From: Strongylocentrotus droebachiensis
Lineage: Eukaryota; Echinodermata; Echinoidea; Camarodonta; Strongylocentrotidae
Assembly: GCA_035222895.1 (NCBI GenBank)
Contig: JAVYIG010006402.1
Span: forward strand, 1 to 64,000
Direction: 5' to 3'
Length of the DNA stretch: 64,000 bases
Positions 51,498 through 63,881 of the stretch are shown here, piece after piece; the stretch's first letter is position 1; the number at the start of each line of letters is the position of its first letter. The position numbers and the translations under genes are program-made. Under the pieces are notes generated by a model. That model was not told the origin of the DNA. It was given only the letters and a program-made list of their open reading frames with translations, and made no database searches.

Positions 51498-54400
51498 TCA
51501 CGACTTCAGTTCTCGCCAACTCCTGCTTCGTGTAAATGTCGGTTTCGTGAAATTTGCTAGATCGGGAATGTTCAAATGAGGCATAGACGGCTGCGAGTTG
51601 AACCTCTTCTCCCCGCCCGCCCTCATCGCCCCGCCCACAGCACTGAGCGTTCGAGCCATCTGTTGGTTGTTTAAGGATTGGGAGGCGGAGACGAAACGTG
51701 ATGCAGGTACGCTGGATCTACGGTTTTCAAGAATCCTCAAGTCGTGATTGGACATTGAGTGCCGAGTGGGCGGTCTCGAATCAGAAACTCGCGTGCTTGG
51801 CGGTCGACTGGCGGTGAGAGCACGACTCCCTGGTCTTGAAGTGGATGCATTCGATACACCTGCACTCTTCCCTAGAAAATGAGTAAGAAAGGAAAGATAG
51901 TCGTGTTTCGTATATTTTTGAATAGCTCATTTAATATGTAGCCTGAATCCTCCAAACGTATTTTAAAAACTTAATATTTCAACTACCACAAACATTAATT
52001 TTATTATTATACAAGGCATATCAAAATAAACCAGAGAAGAAATGGCTGACGAAATTTCTACGGGTTGTATAATTATAGCTATAATATATCGGTTTCAATC
52101 TGGATTACACCCCGATGAACGTAATAATTATTGTACGCTGCCTGGGCTCTGACTCAATATCCATTTGTCATTGTTGTCTTATCTCAAGTAAGTTATTACC
52201 TCTTCGCCGTGGGCGTGGACTTCGGGGACCACTCCCCCTCTCTGCAGCACTTGTCATGATCTTTGGAAGAGGTGTGTTTCTCACTTCCGTTGACTCTCTT
52301 CCCATCGAGCTCCGCCTACTCCAAGTATTCGTCACCCAATCACTGGTCACCGATCTCCTTGATCGAGGCTCCGCCCTCTCTACGATCGCTGCTTGACCTG
52401 ACTGGTGCGCATGCCGCATGACATCAGTGATCACACCATTCTTGAAGTTTCTCCATTTGTTCTGTTTCTGGAAACTTCGCCATAGTTCGAGGCCACTTGC
52501 GTAGGTCGGTAGGAGTTTGTTCACTTTAGCTAACGTTTCGTCATCGGCGAACTCGCGGAATTTCGACATCGAGATTCGGATTACTTCGCATCCGTGACTG
52601 ACGAGTGAAAGATGAGGCATTTCGCCCTTTATGCCTTGAATACCCTGTAATATTTAATTGAAAAATGCGCAATACTTTAGCAACCTGGTTGAGACATGAT
52701 ATTCTTAAAAAAATCGCGAGGGAATAGTCCCAAAGCTTGTATATAGGTTAAGGCCTAAATAATGGAAAACAGGAGGAAATGGTGCTTCATAAAATATGAA
52801 TTACATTTATATCCCCTTTTCTCTTTATCATTTTGCTTAATAAAATGAGACTCATCTATTGGCAGGCTAGTAAATTTCCTGACATAGCAACAAAAATATT
52901 TGACCAGTAGGCGAAATAAAACGGAGAAAATTCAAATTTTGAACAGGACTTTCTTTCAAGACACATTACGAGATATAAGTGGTAACATTTCCATATTATT
53001 TTTAAATGCTAATCGGGGGACAAGTCGGACGCCATGCTAAATGTTTGGCACAACTCGTAAACTACTCGGAAACAGTCGTTGATTTGAACTTCTCATTTTA
53101 TCTTTGAATCTATTCATCCCGCGAACGTCTGGCCTGTGAACATGAACTTTGCGCCTGGACACATTAAGCCGAAATTTATAGGCTGACCACACCCCCAAAC
53201 ATCACAAACGCACCTTTATCATTTATTCTACTGAGGAAGAAATCACTCGACCTAAGAGCATCCACTTGGATACTTCTTGTTTAACACAATTATTCAGGGG
53301 CCTTAATCGTCACATAGACCACACCATCATCCCTACCACAACCCGTCCATCCCGAACACACCTACTCACAAAGAAGTCGCCTGGTCCACGGGTATCTAAA
53401 TTTTTACTTAGAAGCCTTGACACCAGGGACCTCAATCTATTAGCTGACCACACTCTAACCATCTTGACCACACCCATAATCAACTAAATCATTATCTACT
53501 TACGAAGAAATCCCCTTGTCTGAGAGCATCTACTTGGATGTACACTCCTGCTTCAACGCCAGGAGCTTTAATCGTCTCCAGTCCCAGTGTGATGTGGTTC
53601 GGTAGTGTGTGCATGTCCTCTGTAGGTTCGGAAAACCTGTAGTGTAGGAATTTCATGTTTTCAATTTTATGTCAATCGGTAGCAATGACTATTACGATAA
53701 TTCCATGATGAAGGGTAGTGCAAATACATGAGAGTATAAACAATTCGTTCTTCTTGATAATCAAACCAATTGTGACAAAAATTTACACTTACTAGAGTTG
53801 GGAAGCGAGAAAGACCATTTTGTACATAATTAATGTTACCACGCATTTAGTTTCCATGTGATTTATCAAAAGACGAAGGAAAATGTAAAATCACTTAACT
53901 TTAAAATATTTCATACCTCTCAAATACCCCCCCCCCCCCCCCCCTCCCCCATGATTGTAAATGCTTCTCGTATTAACGATGGTGAATATTCGATTCTGAA
54001 CAGTACACAACTAATAATGGGTCGTATATCATATTCGTGTATTTCAAAGATTGTAGCGTACGTTCTCCTCCTATGATTCGCTGAGCTAGCTCTTGAATTT
54101 GATCTGTACACGCCGTTTGGTTGGTGCTCATTGGTTCCTTCATCACCGCTGCCATCAAGCTTGTCCGAAGGAACTTTCAGTCTGACTGTGGCACTTTTGC
54201 TTCTCCTGTTCCCGTGGGTTGTATCGTCGTAGGCAATATCAGCGATGTGATTGCGAGTGCGTGATGCTATTTGACCTGTTGGGTTCGAGAGATAAGCAAG
54301 AAGTGAAAAACGGATAAGACACGGTCATGAAAGCATGGAAAAAGACCGGCAGGTAAAGATAAGTAGGCCAACAAGCAATAGAAGAATTGATCTAGGTGCA

Positions 54401-57400
54401 TACTTTATTGGACTTGATTTAGACACTGCCGTAATGAGCCAATACAGATTTAAGTCACGAGACTATTCGTGCTTGGACTGCAAAGATATTGGTATAGGAC
54501 ATGTCTATACCTTATTGACGAAAGATCACTTGTCTTGTTCTTCGTCTTTGGCGATCTTTCACACAAAAATTGGAGAACTACACAATGACTAAGAGTACAT
54601 AAAGTTCCTCAGCAAATCAACACTTTCAGTCAAACCAGAGGAGGGGCAAAAATTGCTGTGTTAATTTTCGACATTGTGCCCATGCAGAACTCACCTGTCG
54701 TCTTCGGCCTTGCCGGGACGTCCGATTTCTTCCCATTCTTCTGGGGTTGCTCGTGTCCGTCGCCACCGGTCATCCACGGAAACCTTGGATCTGTCTGGGG
54801 TTGCTGATACTGCTGGTGTTGCGGAATTTTGGTGAGCTTGGACGAGACGTCTTCATTCCACGCGAATGCCGATTTGAGTACCTTAGCTTTCCTCGACACC
54901 TGCATGACTTCTTCCTCTTCATCCTGTTTGGACATGTACAGCTGGGCAAGGTCCACCAGCTTCAACACGTCCGCTCGACCCTTGTGGTCAAACAGATTAT
55001 CACATTTGATTACACGAGCATTGCCTCACAATATTCCCCAAATTGTGGTCAAGTAAAAAATAAAAACTGCATTGACAAATGAGCACAATATATCAAAACC
55101 AGTATTGCAATATTCGTTGCATGCCAGGTTAGAACCTTTATTTTGTGACCGTTCCATTATATTCGTAAATGACAATAAAAATGTGTATTTTCAATATTTA
55201 TCTCAAACTCACAAATGAAGAATTATTGTAATAATTGTAAATTAATTCTTTTAGAATGAACAGATACATGCACCAAAGTAAAGGAAATATTCTCTCTTTA
55301 CACGCAATAAAATGGAATGAATAATAATTATAGTACAGAGAGTAATGAACTTTGATCTATCTTGACATAATAATTAAATACTCTTGACCGAAAAGACCAC
55401 TCAGTGAATATTCTACCAAGTAAACAACAGCCCGACGCTAACGTCTTTTGGCAAGACATTAATCCACATTTGCCACTCGTCACCCAGGTGTTAAAGTACC
55501 CGACATTTGCCGGGGTAATAATAATTACAGGGCCATCAGGAAGATCAGCATCGATGCCGATGTTAAAAAAATTATTACCGGTACAGAATGTTGTATTATT
55601 AAGCTATTCATCACTGATTCATTTCTCACCTTGGTGACTATGAAGAGCCAGTCTGTATCTCGAGCATCCTTGACGATCAGGGATTCGTTACAGTACTCCT
55701 CCATACGACCCATATCAGAGATCTCCTCGATGGAGTCCGGTGTCCAAGTCGAAAATAAATCTAGGTGACTGTCGGAAAAAGTACAACAAAATTAATGTTT
55801 GGGGAATTATCGAAATCGAGTTCCTCCCCTTGCCGCTACAAAATCTCTATATAGCTATTTAGTGATATTTGCTAAAACAAATGATAGACTGTACTGTTAA
55901 AACCTCACAGTAAAGTGATCCCTGATTATGTTTGGCAAGTTCTGACACGTAAATTTGGTTTGTCTATGGTCGGTACTCGAAGGCTTGTTGGATGTGGAGA
56001 TGGAGGTGCTTCCAAAGAAAACACTGGCACCAACAACCAAGAACTCCTTTCATCCTCCCCTTCCCCTTCCCCTTCCCCTTCCCCGCACACTATCCCTCAC
56101 CTCTCATTGCGACTGGCAAGGGCATACGTCACTCACCTCATGAAATTCATACGGTACTCGAAGTCTTGTTGGATGTGGAGATGGAGGTTGTTTTCAAAGA
56201 ATTCATCGGAATCAACCACCAGGAACTCGGTGTTTTCGAGACAGACTACCGTCGCCTTGCGTCGTGAATCCTTCAGCAAAGCGATCTCCTGCTCAACGAA
56301 AAAATTGAATCGACAGTGTTTTAAAAAAAAAGCAACCGAATATTTATTCTCGTTCAAAGACAACCTTTTCGGGGGGAAATGTGATACAAGTGAAAATTAG
56401 TGTCGAATAACCAAGATACCGGCATTCTATTCAACCATCGCTTCATATTCTGATAGTGAGGTGCTCTAATATCCTCTGATGCGGCAAAGACGGAGGTACA
56501 CACTAAGAAAAAAATGGTGCAAGTATGCACCTTTAGGGGTGCAAACCGATGCAACAATAGCAGCACCTTTAGGGGTTAAATCCTGCACCCTTTTTAAAGG
56601 TGCCAGATTGAACCTTTTAGGAGAAATAGTACCCTTTATGGTTAATTCCTGCACCTTTAGGGGTGCAAACCGATGCAATAGCAGCACCTTCAGGGGTTCA
56701 ATCCTGCACTCTTTAAAAGGTGCAAACCTGCACCCATCATCGAGGAATACTGGTAAAATTTGCTCGTACACAAATAAATATTAAACATGCATGATGTTTC
56801 TTGGTTAGTAATCATATAATCAATAAATCTATTACTAAAACGTGAATGTAATTGTAACATGATCAGACAAAATAATCTATTGGTTAATGATTGCCAAAGG
56901 AAAATACAAATCACAAAATTGATGGGCATTGTCATAATTTGCTTAACAAATCATGATAAATGTATTTTTATGTGAACACGTGGAAAGTAATCATGAATAT
57001 GCATGCAATATGCAAACTTTTATTTTGCACCCTTTTTTGGTCGATAGGGTTCATTTTTGTGGGAAGGGTGCAAAATCTTATATTGCACCCTTTTTTTAAC
57101 CCCTTTTCCTTCAATAGGGTTCATTTTTATGTAAAGGGTGCAAACTCTTATTTTGCACCCTTTTTTGCACCCTTTTTTCTTGTGTACTCAAATAGATATG
57201 TCTTATCTAATATGAATAGTGTATTTTGAAGACGCTCAAAAATTTACCCAGTAAAGTTTCTTTGTTTTTGGTCGCTGACTTCGCTAGCTCGCAACACTGA
57301 GAAATATGGAAGTTGATATTCAAGAGTGGCGTCACCTCCCCCCCCCCCCCCCCCATGACAATGACATTCAAATAGTTATTTTACGGATGGAAATTGTCCG

Positions 57401-60400
57401 GGGAGGCAAGCAGTTACATTATGAGCGGATTATTGTCCGGATGTTTGCCTGGGACGTGCACACATCGCTGCTGTCTCGATAATTTTTAAACTTACCCCAA
57501 AGCTAGCACCCTTTTTGAGGATGTTGACTTCTTTTTTAACGAATGCGTTCATCTCGTCCTCTTCCAGGGTGACACCAGCCATACCGGAGAAGAGGAAGTA
57601 GAAAGAGAACCCCGGATGACCCTTGCGAATCACCACTCGACGGCGACCGTACCTGGCGATTTTAGTAAGTACATCAAAACATAAAATTAGTATGCTTTAC
57701 CACACACGGATACCATCGCAAAGTCGAAAGTGTCACGAGGCAGACGATAAGATCTCAAGTAAGCTAACCAATAATCAGGCGCGGATCCACGGGCCGATTA
57801 TACCGGCCCGGCCCCCCCCCCCCCCTAGCCTCCCAAACCGGTAAAAAAAGGATAGTAACGTAGATTTTACCTTTAAAAAAACTATAAAAAACGCCCCCCC
57901 CCCCCTTTGACCTGCCAGTGACACAAATGCGGCATTAAAATATTTGTGCTTCTCTGACCGTAATTAAATACCTAAAACCCCTGATCTTCAGGGGGCTCCG
58001 CCCCCTGAACCCTAACACCAATTTACGCTCGCTACCCTCTACCTGTTCGTAAATACTTTTGCCCCTCACTTTCATAAACGTTCCGCGGGGCCTGTGTATA
58101 TAATATATACGTATACAACACTGATATTTACGATGTCTTTAACGTGACATTATCTTCTTCTCCCCTTGCAAACGAGAAAGAAAACAAGGTCATTAAAAGG
58201 GATTAAGCGACAAATAATGATTGTGATTCAAATTTATGCGAATATTTTTTTGAATAAGCACTGCTATTCACCAGAACCTTCTTTGTAAAAACAACTTTTA
58301 CAAATCTCAGCCATGCTTACTGAGTTGAGACGTTCCATTCAATTTAAAGTACTCATTAAAGAATACATTTCTCCTAATCTGAAAGTGATCTTACAACACA
58401 GTGGCAGAATTGCATGGCTGAGATTTGTCAAAAGTCGTTTTTCAAAGAAGATTCTGGTGAAAAGCATTGCTTATTCAAAAAAAATCCTTGCATCAATTTA
58501 AATCATAATGATCATTTTGTCGCATGACCCTTTTATTAAATAACCTTATTTTCTTTTTTGTTTGCAGGGGGAGAAGAAGCTATGTCACGTTAAGAAATCA
58601 TAAAGATCAGTTGTATTATGCGTATATACATATGACAACAGAACAAAATGTTGATTATCAGAATGTCATTTTGGAATACCTCTATACAAATGCCCGATGT
58701 TACTGTGCCGACACCACATTGTGTATAGCCCGTATCAATTAGTATGAGCCAATATAAAGTTATTTTTTGTTCAGTTCAGTATAATGCTTTTCCTCAAAAA
58801 CAGTTTCGCTATTTTTTTTAGGGCCTAGACGCTAAAAAATGGTTTCAAATGTACATTACACAAACCCCGAACCATTGCATAATGATGGTGGTTCTCTCTC
58901 TCTCTCTCTCTATTTATTTTAATCATGCATTATCAACTACATATAAAGCAGCAACAAAAAACTTAGGGTTATCTGGGATAGGTGAAAGTGAGAGTAAAAA
59001 AGAAAAACGTCGCTTCACCTCCCCCCCCCCCCCGAAAAAAAAAATAGTGGTCCTCCTCTCCAGCATCCCCCCCCCCCCCCCCGCTTTAATATTTACCGGC
59101 CGGCTGAGTCGGCGCAAACATGTTCCCAAAACACTGGACCCCCCAAAAAACAAATATATGTGCTCTTATCCACCCCCCCCCCCCCCCCCCCCGCTCATTC
59201 GCCGTTCTCCGGCTGGCTGATTCGCCGCTAAATATTTTCTCAAGATTTGGGCCCCCCCCCCCCCCTCTTGCCGCGGGCTGGATCCGCCCCTGCCAATAAT
59301 TGTCGTCATTTTGACTTCCTAGTTGGGACGAGAAGACCCAAACATGAGAGCTAGGATAGCGTCTAAGATCTCGTCATAAAACTTTCTTTGGGGGAAGAAC
59401 AAAAGAGAATCGGATCTCGGATCGATATCATCAAATCAATTTTTTACCAGGTCCAGGTTGAGAAGACAACGAGAAAATCAAAGGAGCGCGAAAACAAGGA
59501 GATGAGAAGATAACACCAAGAAATATTGACAAGATGTAGACTCGTAATTTTGTTTATAATCCTATAGTGTTGGAGGAGCGCGAGCTTTGGCGTATTCCGC
59601 ATAAAATGGAGCCGGCGTAATCCTTCTGTTCGAAGGCCCAGAAACAAAATGTTATTTGCTGGATGTCTTTTAGAAGAAGGTTCTACTTTTCCCCCTCCCC
59701 GTTATAAATATTATAAACACAAAGTAGCAGTATACAAATATGGTGGACATGATGGAGAATGTTATTATATTGAAGAAGAGGATATGATCATAATTACGGT
59801 TAAGACCTTGAAGATTTTGGGATACTTACTTTGCGTATCGGATTACTTTGCAGATGAGGTCCTGTAGGATTCTGGAATACTTTCTAAAGCTGTGGAGGCC
59901 TCGCATCAAGCTTCTGACCAGTTTGATGTCGTCGGGTGTCCGATCTACAGGGACCTTCAACAGGACGTCTTTGGCCGTCTCTGGCCACGTAAACTATACA
60001 ACGTAAAGAAGAGGGACTTTGCAATTAAGTTTCAAGAACTTAATTCCTTTCATATACAGAATCTTTAATAGCGATCTCGCCTACCATGACTATCATCATC
60101 ACTACCACAATCACCACAACCATTCATAACCACCACCACCATCATCATCTTTACCAAAAGAGATCTAATATTTTATTTTAAGAAAATTATATTTCAAATG
60201 CATGTCATCTGGATATTAACACACAAACGTTTTGATCCATTACCTCTGCAAATTATCATTCAAAAATGTTTACAAATACTCTTTAGCATATTCATTTTGC
60301 CAGGCATATCGCTTATAAGCCATCATTTTGTTTCAAAATAATAAAACAAGAATGTTGACAAAATCGTTACGAATTCATTTTAACCAGCGTATAAACCAGG

Positions 60401-63400
60401 TGGATACTATTTCCGAGATTTTATTTCAACGGCAAGATATGGGTCCTGCCCACACCTTTTAACTCATCAACACATTCGCTTAGCCTGCCCCCCCCCCCCC
60501 CCCTCTTCCCCTTTACCACACTCACCTCATACTTGGACCGGTAGTCTGTGGCGTTAAAGCTGAGCCTCTCTTTGCTGTGCTCGGGGACGTAGACGACACT
60601 TGGAGTACGAGACATCTTCTCCATTAGATCTGCGATCTGGATAGAGAAGGTGCCCTTCCCAGCCTCCTCGGCACATTTATTCAGACTGATCTGCACGCCG
60701 CACATGAACTTGACTTGGCGACCGGCCTTCCGGAACCGCTCCAGAGGCTAATATTAACAATTTAAAACAAAAATGAAATTTAGGTCCAGGACCCAGTTTC
60801 ATGTTGCGTAATCATTGTATAGCAGTTAATAATTGTTAATTTGTTATGAATAACAACTGCCGGAAGTCAATAACAAAATTGCTGTCTTTTCATTAATAAA
60901 CTATATCCATTATTGCTTGTCGCTATTCTTTCTTCTTTTTTTTTTTTCTTTTTTTTTGGGGGGGGGGGGGTATATCTTCCCAGAATTGTATTAAGTGGAA
61001 TAGTATTTGGTTTTGTGTCCTGTAAACTTCAAACTTGTAAAGTGGGGAAAAAATGTTGCATGAAGCTGCTTTACTAAAACATCAGATTCCAAATGATTAA
61101 ATGACAGAATTCGTAGTCCGAGCAAGTTTTATTCAGTTTAGTCAGATGGGATTTGACTTCAAATTATCAGATGTGGGAAGCAAAATAAACGGCCTTCTTT
61201 TAATTATACATCTATCTTACCGTTAATGAAGATATCGTGTATCCATCGTCAGTTCTCAACTGTGTAGGGAAAAGAGAAAAACATTAAATCGCGTAATGTT
61301 AAATGGGTTGCTGACTTCTGAGACGCATTCATACAATATTATAAATAGGTACATGGACACATTGATGATATTAATAATTGTAGAAACGCGGGCCTGGACA
61401 TTAGGGACTGTTAGGTGTGCACGTTGACATAGTGGACTGCTACGTGTGGCGCCCTGTTAAGGCACTGGCAGTGCCTTAAAAGGATGTCACATTGCCTTGA
61501 AAGGACGTCACACATAGCAGTTCACTATGTCGACGTGCAAATCTAAAAGCCCCTGTTGGCGGGACTCAGACACCGTGTCGGGGGCGCAGCACTAGTCTTT
61601 ATAGTTTAGGGATGAAATGTACATTAACAAGTTCCATGGTGAGGGGGAATATAATGGGAGGGGCCACAATTTTCCTTTTACGTTCCCCTACACACTCTTT
61701 TTCTTTCTATTTTTGCCATTCGATTTTGGGTGGAGTGTGGTTGTGGGGAGGGGTTTCATGCCCGCCTGTATCTTCGCCACTGATCATGTCTAAACATTAT
61801 TCACAAAAGAGCAAATCATTACCACAAAGCTGGGTCGTATCGCCCCCTTCATTAAAAAAAATTAAACAAAGATATGATTCAGAAAAAAGTAATGCATGAA
61901 AAATAAACTGGCAGCGTGAGTGTAATTAGAATTTGAACGAAACCAAAAATAAAATACATCATGGGGAAAAGATAGTCAGATAGCATGCATTTCTCTGTTA
62001 TGTCCAAAGAAAGAATGATGCACAAGATAACATGAACTTTTAATCAGATAAAAACAAAAAATCAGATAAAAAATTTAATCAGATAAAAAATTTAATCAGA
62101 TAAAAAGATCAAATGAATTGGAGGCAAATGGAATAATTCGTTGCATGTTTATTGCATACACCCTCACACAGAAGAAGAAGAGATAGTTGAGCAGAAAAGC
62201 TTTTTGAATTGTGTGAACCAAACGAGAAAGAAAAGGTTGTCAACAATCCTTGAACATCATTATGACTATATACTTGCTGAAGATGATGAACAAAAACTGG
62301 TTCAAATGTAGCAAAAAGAGATTATTTTAGGGGGGGGTCACGCTATAGTTTGGCTATTATACAAAAATGACTGACGTGTTTTTCTTTTTGTATGCTCTAA
62401 CATATACAATATTATTCACAACCCTACTCCATCAGAATGACTCAATCAGATAGTAGCGGTGTGTGTGACAATTATGTTTTTCATTTTGTATTCTTTATCG
62501 TAGTCTAAGTGGTCTTACTTACCTGAATGTTGACAATTAAGTTTATACTAACTGGTCATTAATGATTATGTTGAAACAGGTTCGTGGCGGTATCGATTTT
62601 TCTCCCCCTTCGCCATCCTCAGCCCACTCGATCCAATTAAGTACGATGGCTTTTGATAGGCCATTCTTTCGCTTGTGACATATTTGAGAACTGGTGATTG
62701 ATTTTCTTATGCAATGCATTGGTAACCACTACCCGTTTATATAAAGAAAATGGATACTTGAAAGATAAAGAAAGCAGATAGAGAGACGTAGAGAGAGAGA
62801 GAGAGAGAGAGAGAAAGAAAGGATGGGGGGGGGGGGGGTGAGAGAACGAGAGAAAGGAGGGGGCTGAAGAATGGATTGTGCATACTTTTATATCCCAGTC
62901 ATACCGATTGAATCGAACCAGACCGATAACAATCCGAACTAAACATTGTTTTATACCGAATGGGTCGTATTGGAATCGGTGTGGAGTCAGTATGGCGGTG
63001 TGACGGAGGCATTTGAGCTAACGATATTGTGGATGGTGATATGGTGATGCAATATTTTGCAGACGGACCAGTTTACGAAAGAGATTTTATGAATGTATTT
63101 AATTATTTTAAGTGCCCATGTAGTGATAAGTCTTATCGATTATGCAGTTAATATAGCTTGACGTCATAGACGATAAACTTAAGATCAAAAGGGCAACATA
63201 AACGAAATTAATTATTAATCACTCCAATACCCCCCCCCCCCCCGTATAACTAGTGCGGGGAGAAATAGAGAAGGTAATACAAGTCATGTACCTCCCATTC
63301 ATTTTGTTTCCATTTGGGATCAGCCGCTGTCAATGTGTTATGAACTGTGTAAATTTAAATGACAATATTGGACGATTTTGTTTATACTAATATGTTTTTT

Positions 63401-63881
63401 CTTTTTCTTTTTCTTTCACTTTGGCAGAATTATGTGGTTATTCATCTAAGCTATAGAAAGACGTACATTAAATATGCGAGAAGAGGTAAGTTGTACTTTG
63501 ACGTGAGCTGACAACATTTTATAAATTCGAATACCAAACCAAATTAACTTTCCTTTCCAATATTCTTCCTCATCTCTTTTTTGTTCTTCATTTTCCTTTC
63601 TTCATTCCCTGTCCTGTACTTCTTCACTCTTGACGAATCCGAACATGAAGTGTAGCCTACATGCAATATGAAAAGTCTGGCAGTTTTATGTCACATCAAA
63701 TAAAATTACAATTAATTGATAATTTACGCAAACATATCTCATGTTTTTAAGCCAAACTGCAATAAATAGAATGAATATAGGTCACTACCACCAGGTCAAG
63801 CTGATCAAACACGACTTGACAAGCAATATTATGAGATGATATTCATTTGATTCGCATTCTTACATTATTCACGGCTGCCAT
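51498..63881 (-). CDS. CNBD2: CNBD2/CRIS-like cyclic-nucleotide-binding protein, 12 exons, 780 aa
   Basis: Exons on the minus strand: 63881-63864, 61259-61221, 60747-60526, 59993-59830, 57652-57496, 56288-56137, 55768-55630, 54980-54695, 54275-54062, 53636-53504, 52644-52200, 51871-51498. Phases fit throughout. The ATG at 63881 has A at -3 and G at +4. Residues 126-236 are a cyclic-nucleotide-binding domain. Its phosphate-binding cassette FGEIALLKDSRRKATV (199-214) keeps the ligand-contacting Glu201 and Arg210, so binding is plausible. A second, divergent CNB-like fold starts at 251 (WLFIVTKG), is split by a polar insert (about 311-460), and resumes at GDFFGIQGIKG (505-515). The C-terminus from about 580 is basic, Ser/Arg-rich and disordered. 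Family knowledge: vertebrate CNBD2 acts in sperm function. Weak points: exon 9 uses a GTACGC donor and the first exon is inferred. Confidence 0.85.
53236..53503 (-). pseudogene. Two decayed tandem copies of CNBD2-like exon 10
   Basis: Copies align with the donor end of the real exon (53504) at exactly 134 bp and 268 bp away (53370 and 53236). The nearer copy keeps GDFF followed by an intact GTGAGT donor. The farther copy has lost the GT and has an in-frame stop. The unit (134 bp) is almost the length of the exon itself (133 bp), so no proper intron separates the copies. Confidence 0.75.
55972..56046 (-). pseudogene. Decayed partial copy of CNBD2-like exon 6
   Basis: GGTACTCGAAG and CTTGTTGGATGTGGAGATGG (plus strand) recur exactly 181 bp from the same wording in the real exon (56153 onwards). 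The copy covers about 75 bases of the exon. Small changes shift its frame and it lacks the exon's donor. A short (CCTTCC)n tract lies between the copies. Confidence 0.8.
56499..57184. mobile_element. 686-bp TA-flanked element with GGTGCA repeats
   Basis: The ends are CACACTAAGAAAAAAATGGT and the complement of CACAAGAAAAAAGGGTGCA. TA flanks both sides. Many GGTGCAAA / TGCACCTTTT copies fill the two sub-terminal zones (56511-56740 and 57020-57175), with a plain AT-rich centre. Non-coding, in intron 5 of the CNBD2-like gene. TA targets fit Tc1/mariner-type elements. Confidence 0.7.
57776..59292. mobile_element. Non-autonomous hAT-type element with perfect 8-bp target duplication
   Basis: The exact direct repeat CCAATAAT flanks it (57768-57775 and 59293-59300). 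The ends are CAGGCGCGGATCCACGGG and the complement of CAGGGGCGGATCCAGCCC. Next to the left end is a block (57900-58100) that is the reverse complement of the block inside the hAT-type element at 8208-9425 (CTGGCAGGTCA, TAGGTATTTAATTACGGTCA, CCGCGGAAC), so the two are relatives. The interior also holds the inverted repeat 58132-58600. It lies in intron 4 of the CNBD2-like gene. Confidence 0.88.
58132..58600. repeat. 470-bp inverted repeat nested in the hAT-type element
   Basis: Left arm 58132-58318 and right arm about 58418-58600 are complementary over about 185 bp: TTCTTCTCCCC...TGCAAAC, TTGAATAAGCA and CAAATCTCAGCCATGC. They are separated by a loop of about 100 bp. It may be a foldback element nested in the larger one, or the latter's own core. 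Confidence 0.75.
60488..60503. repeat. Poly-C run just after CNBD2-like exon 3
   Basis: A run of about 16 C lies some 25-40 bp beyond the exon 3 donor on the minus strand, where it reads as poly-G. It is one of about 25 long G/C homopolymers in the window. Confidence 0.9.
61414..61540. repeat. 127-bp hairpin in CNBD2-like intron 1
   Basis: The outer arms (GTTGACATAGTGGACTGCTA and its near complement TAGCAGTTCACTATGTCGAC) enclose a small inner hairpin (AAGGCACTGGCAGTGCCTT) and a short direct repeat (CCTTAAAAGGATGTCAC / CCTTGAAAGGACGTCAC). Confidence 0.8.
62788..62820. repeat. (GA)n microsatellite followed by poly-G
   Basis: About 13 GA units, AAGAAAGGA, then a G run of about 14 at 62825. It lies in intron 1 of the CNBD2-like gene. 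Confidence 0.95.

Noticed and set aside
53858..54076. Extension of CNBD2-like exon 9 through a Gly-rich run to a GTATGA donor near 53914
   Set aside because: It would need read-through of a poly-G run of uncertain length and gives a stop in the counted frame. The GTACGC donor at 54061 gives the right phase.
59649..59867. Plus-strand open frame near 59.7 kb
   Set aside because: It overlaps CNBD2-like exon 4 and its donor on the other strand. There is no family resemblance.
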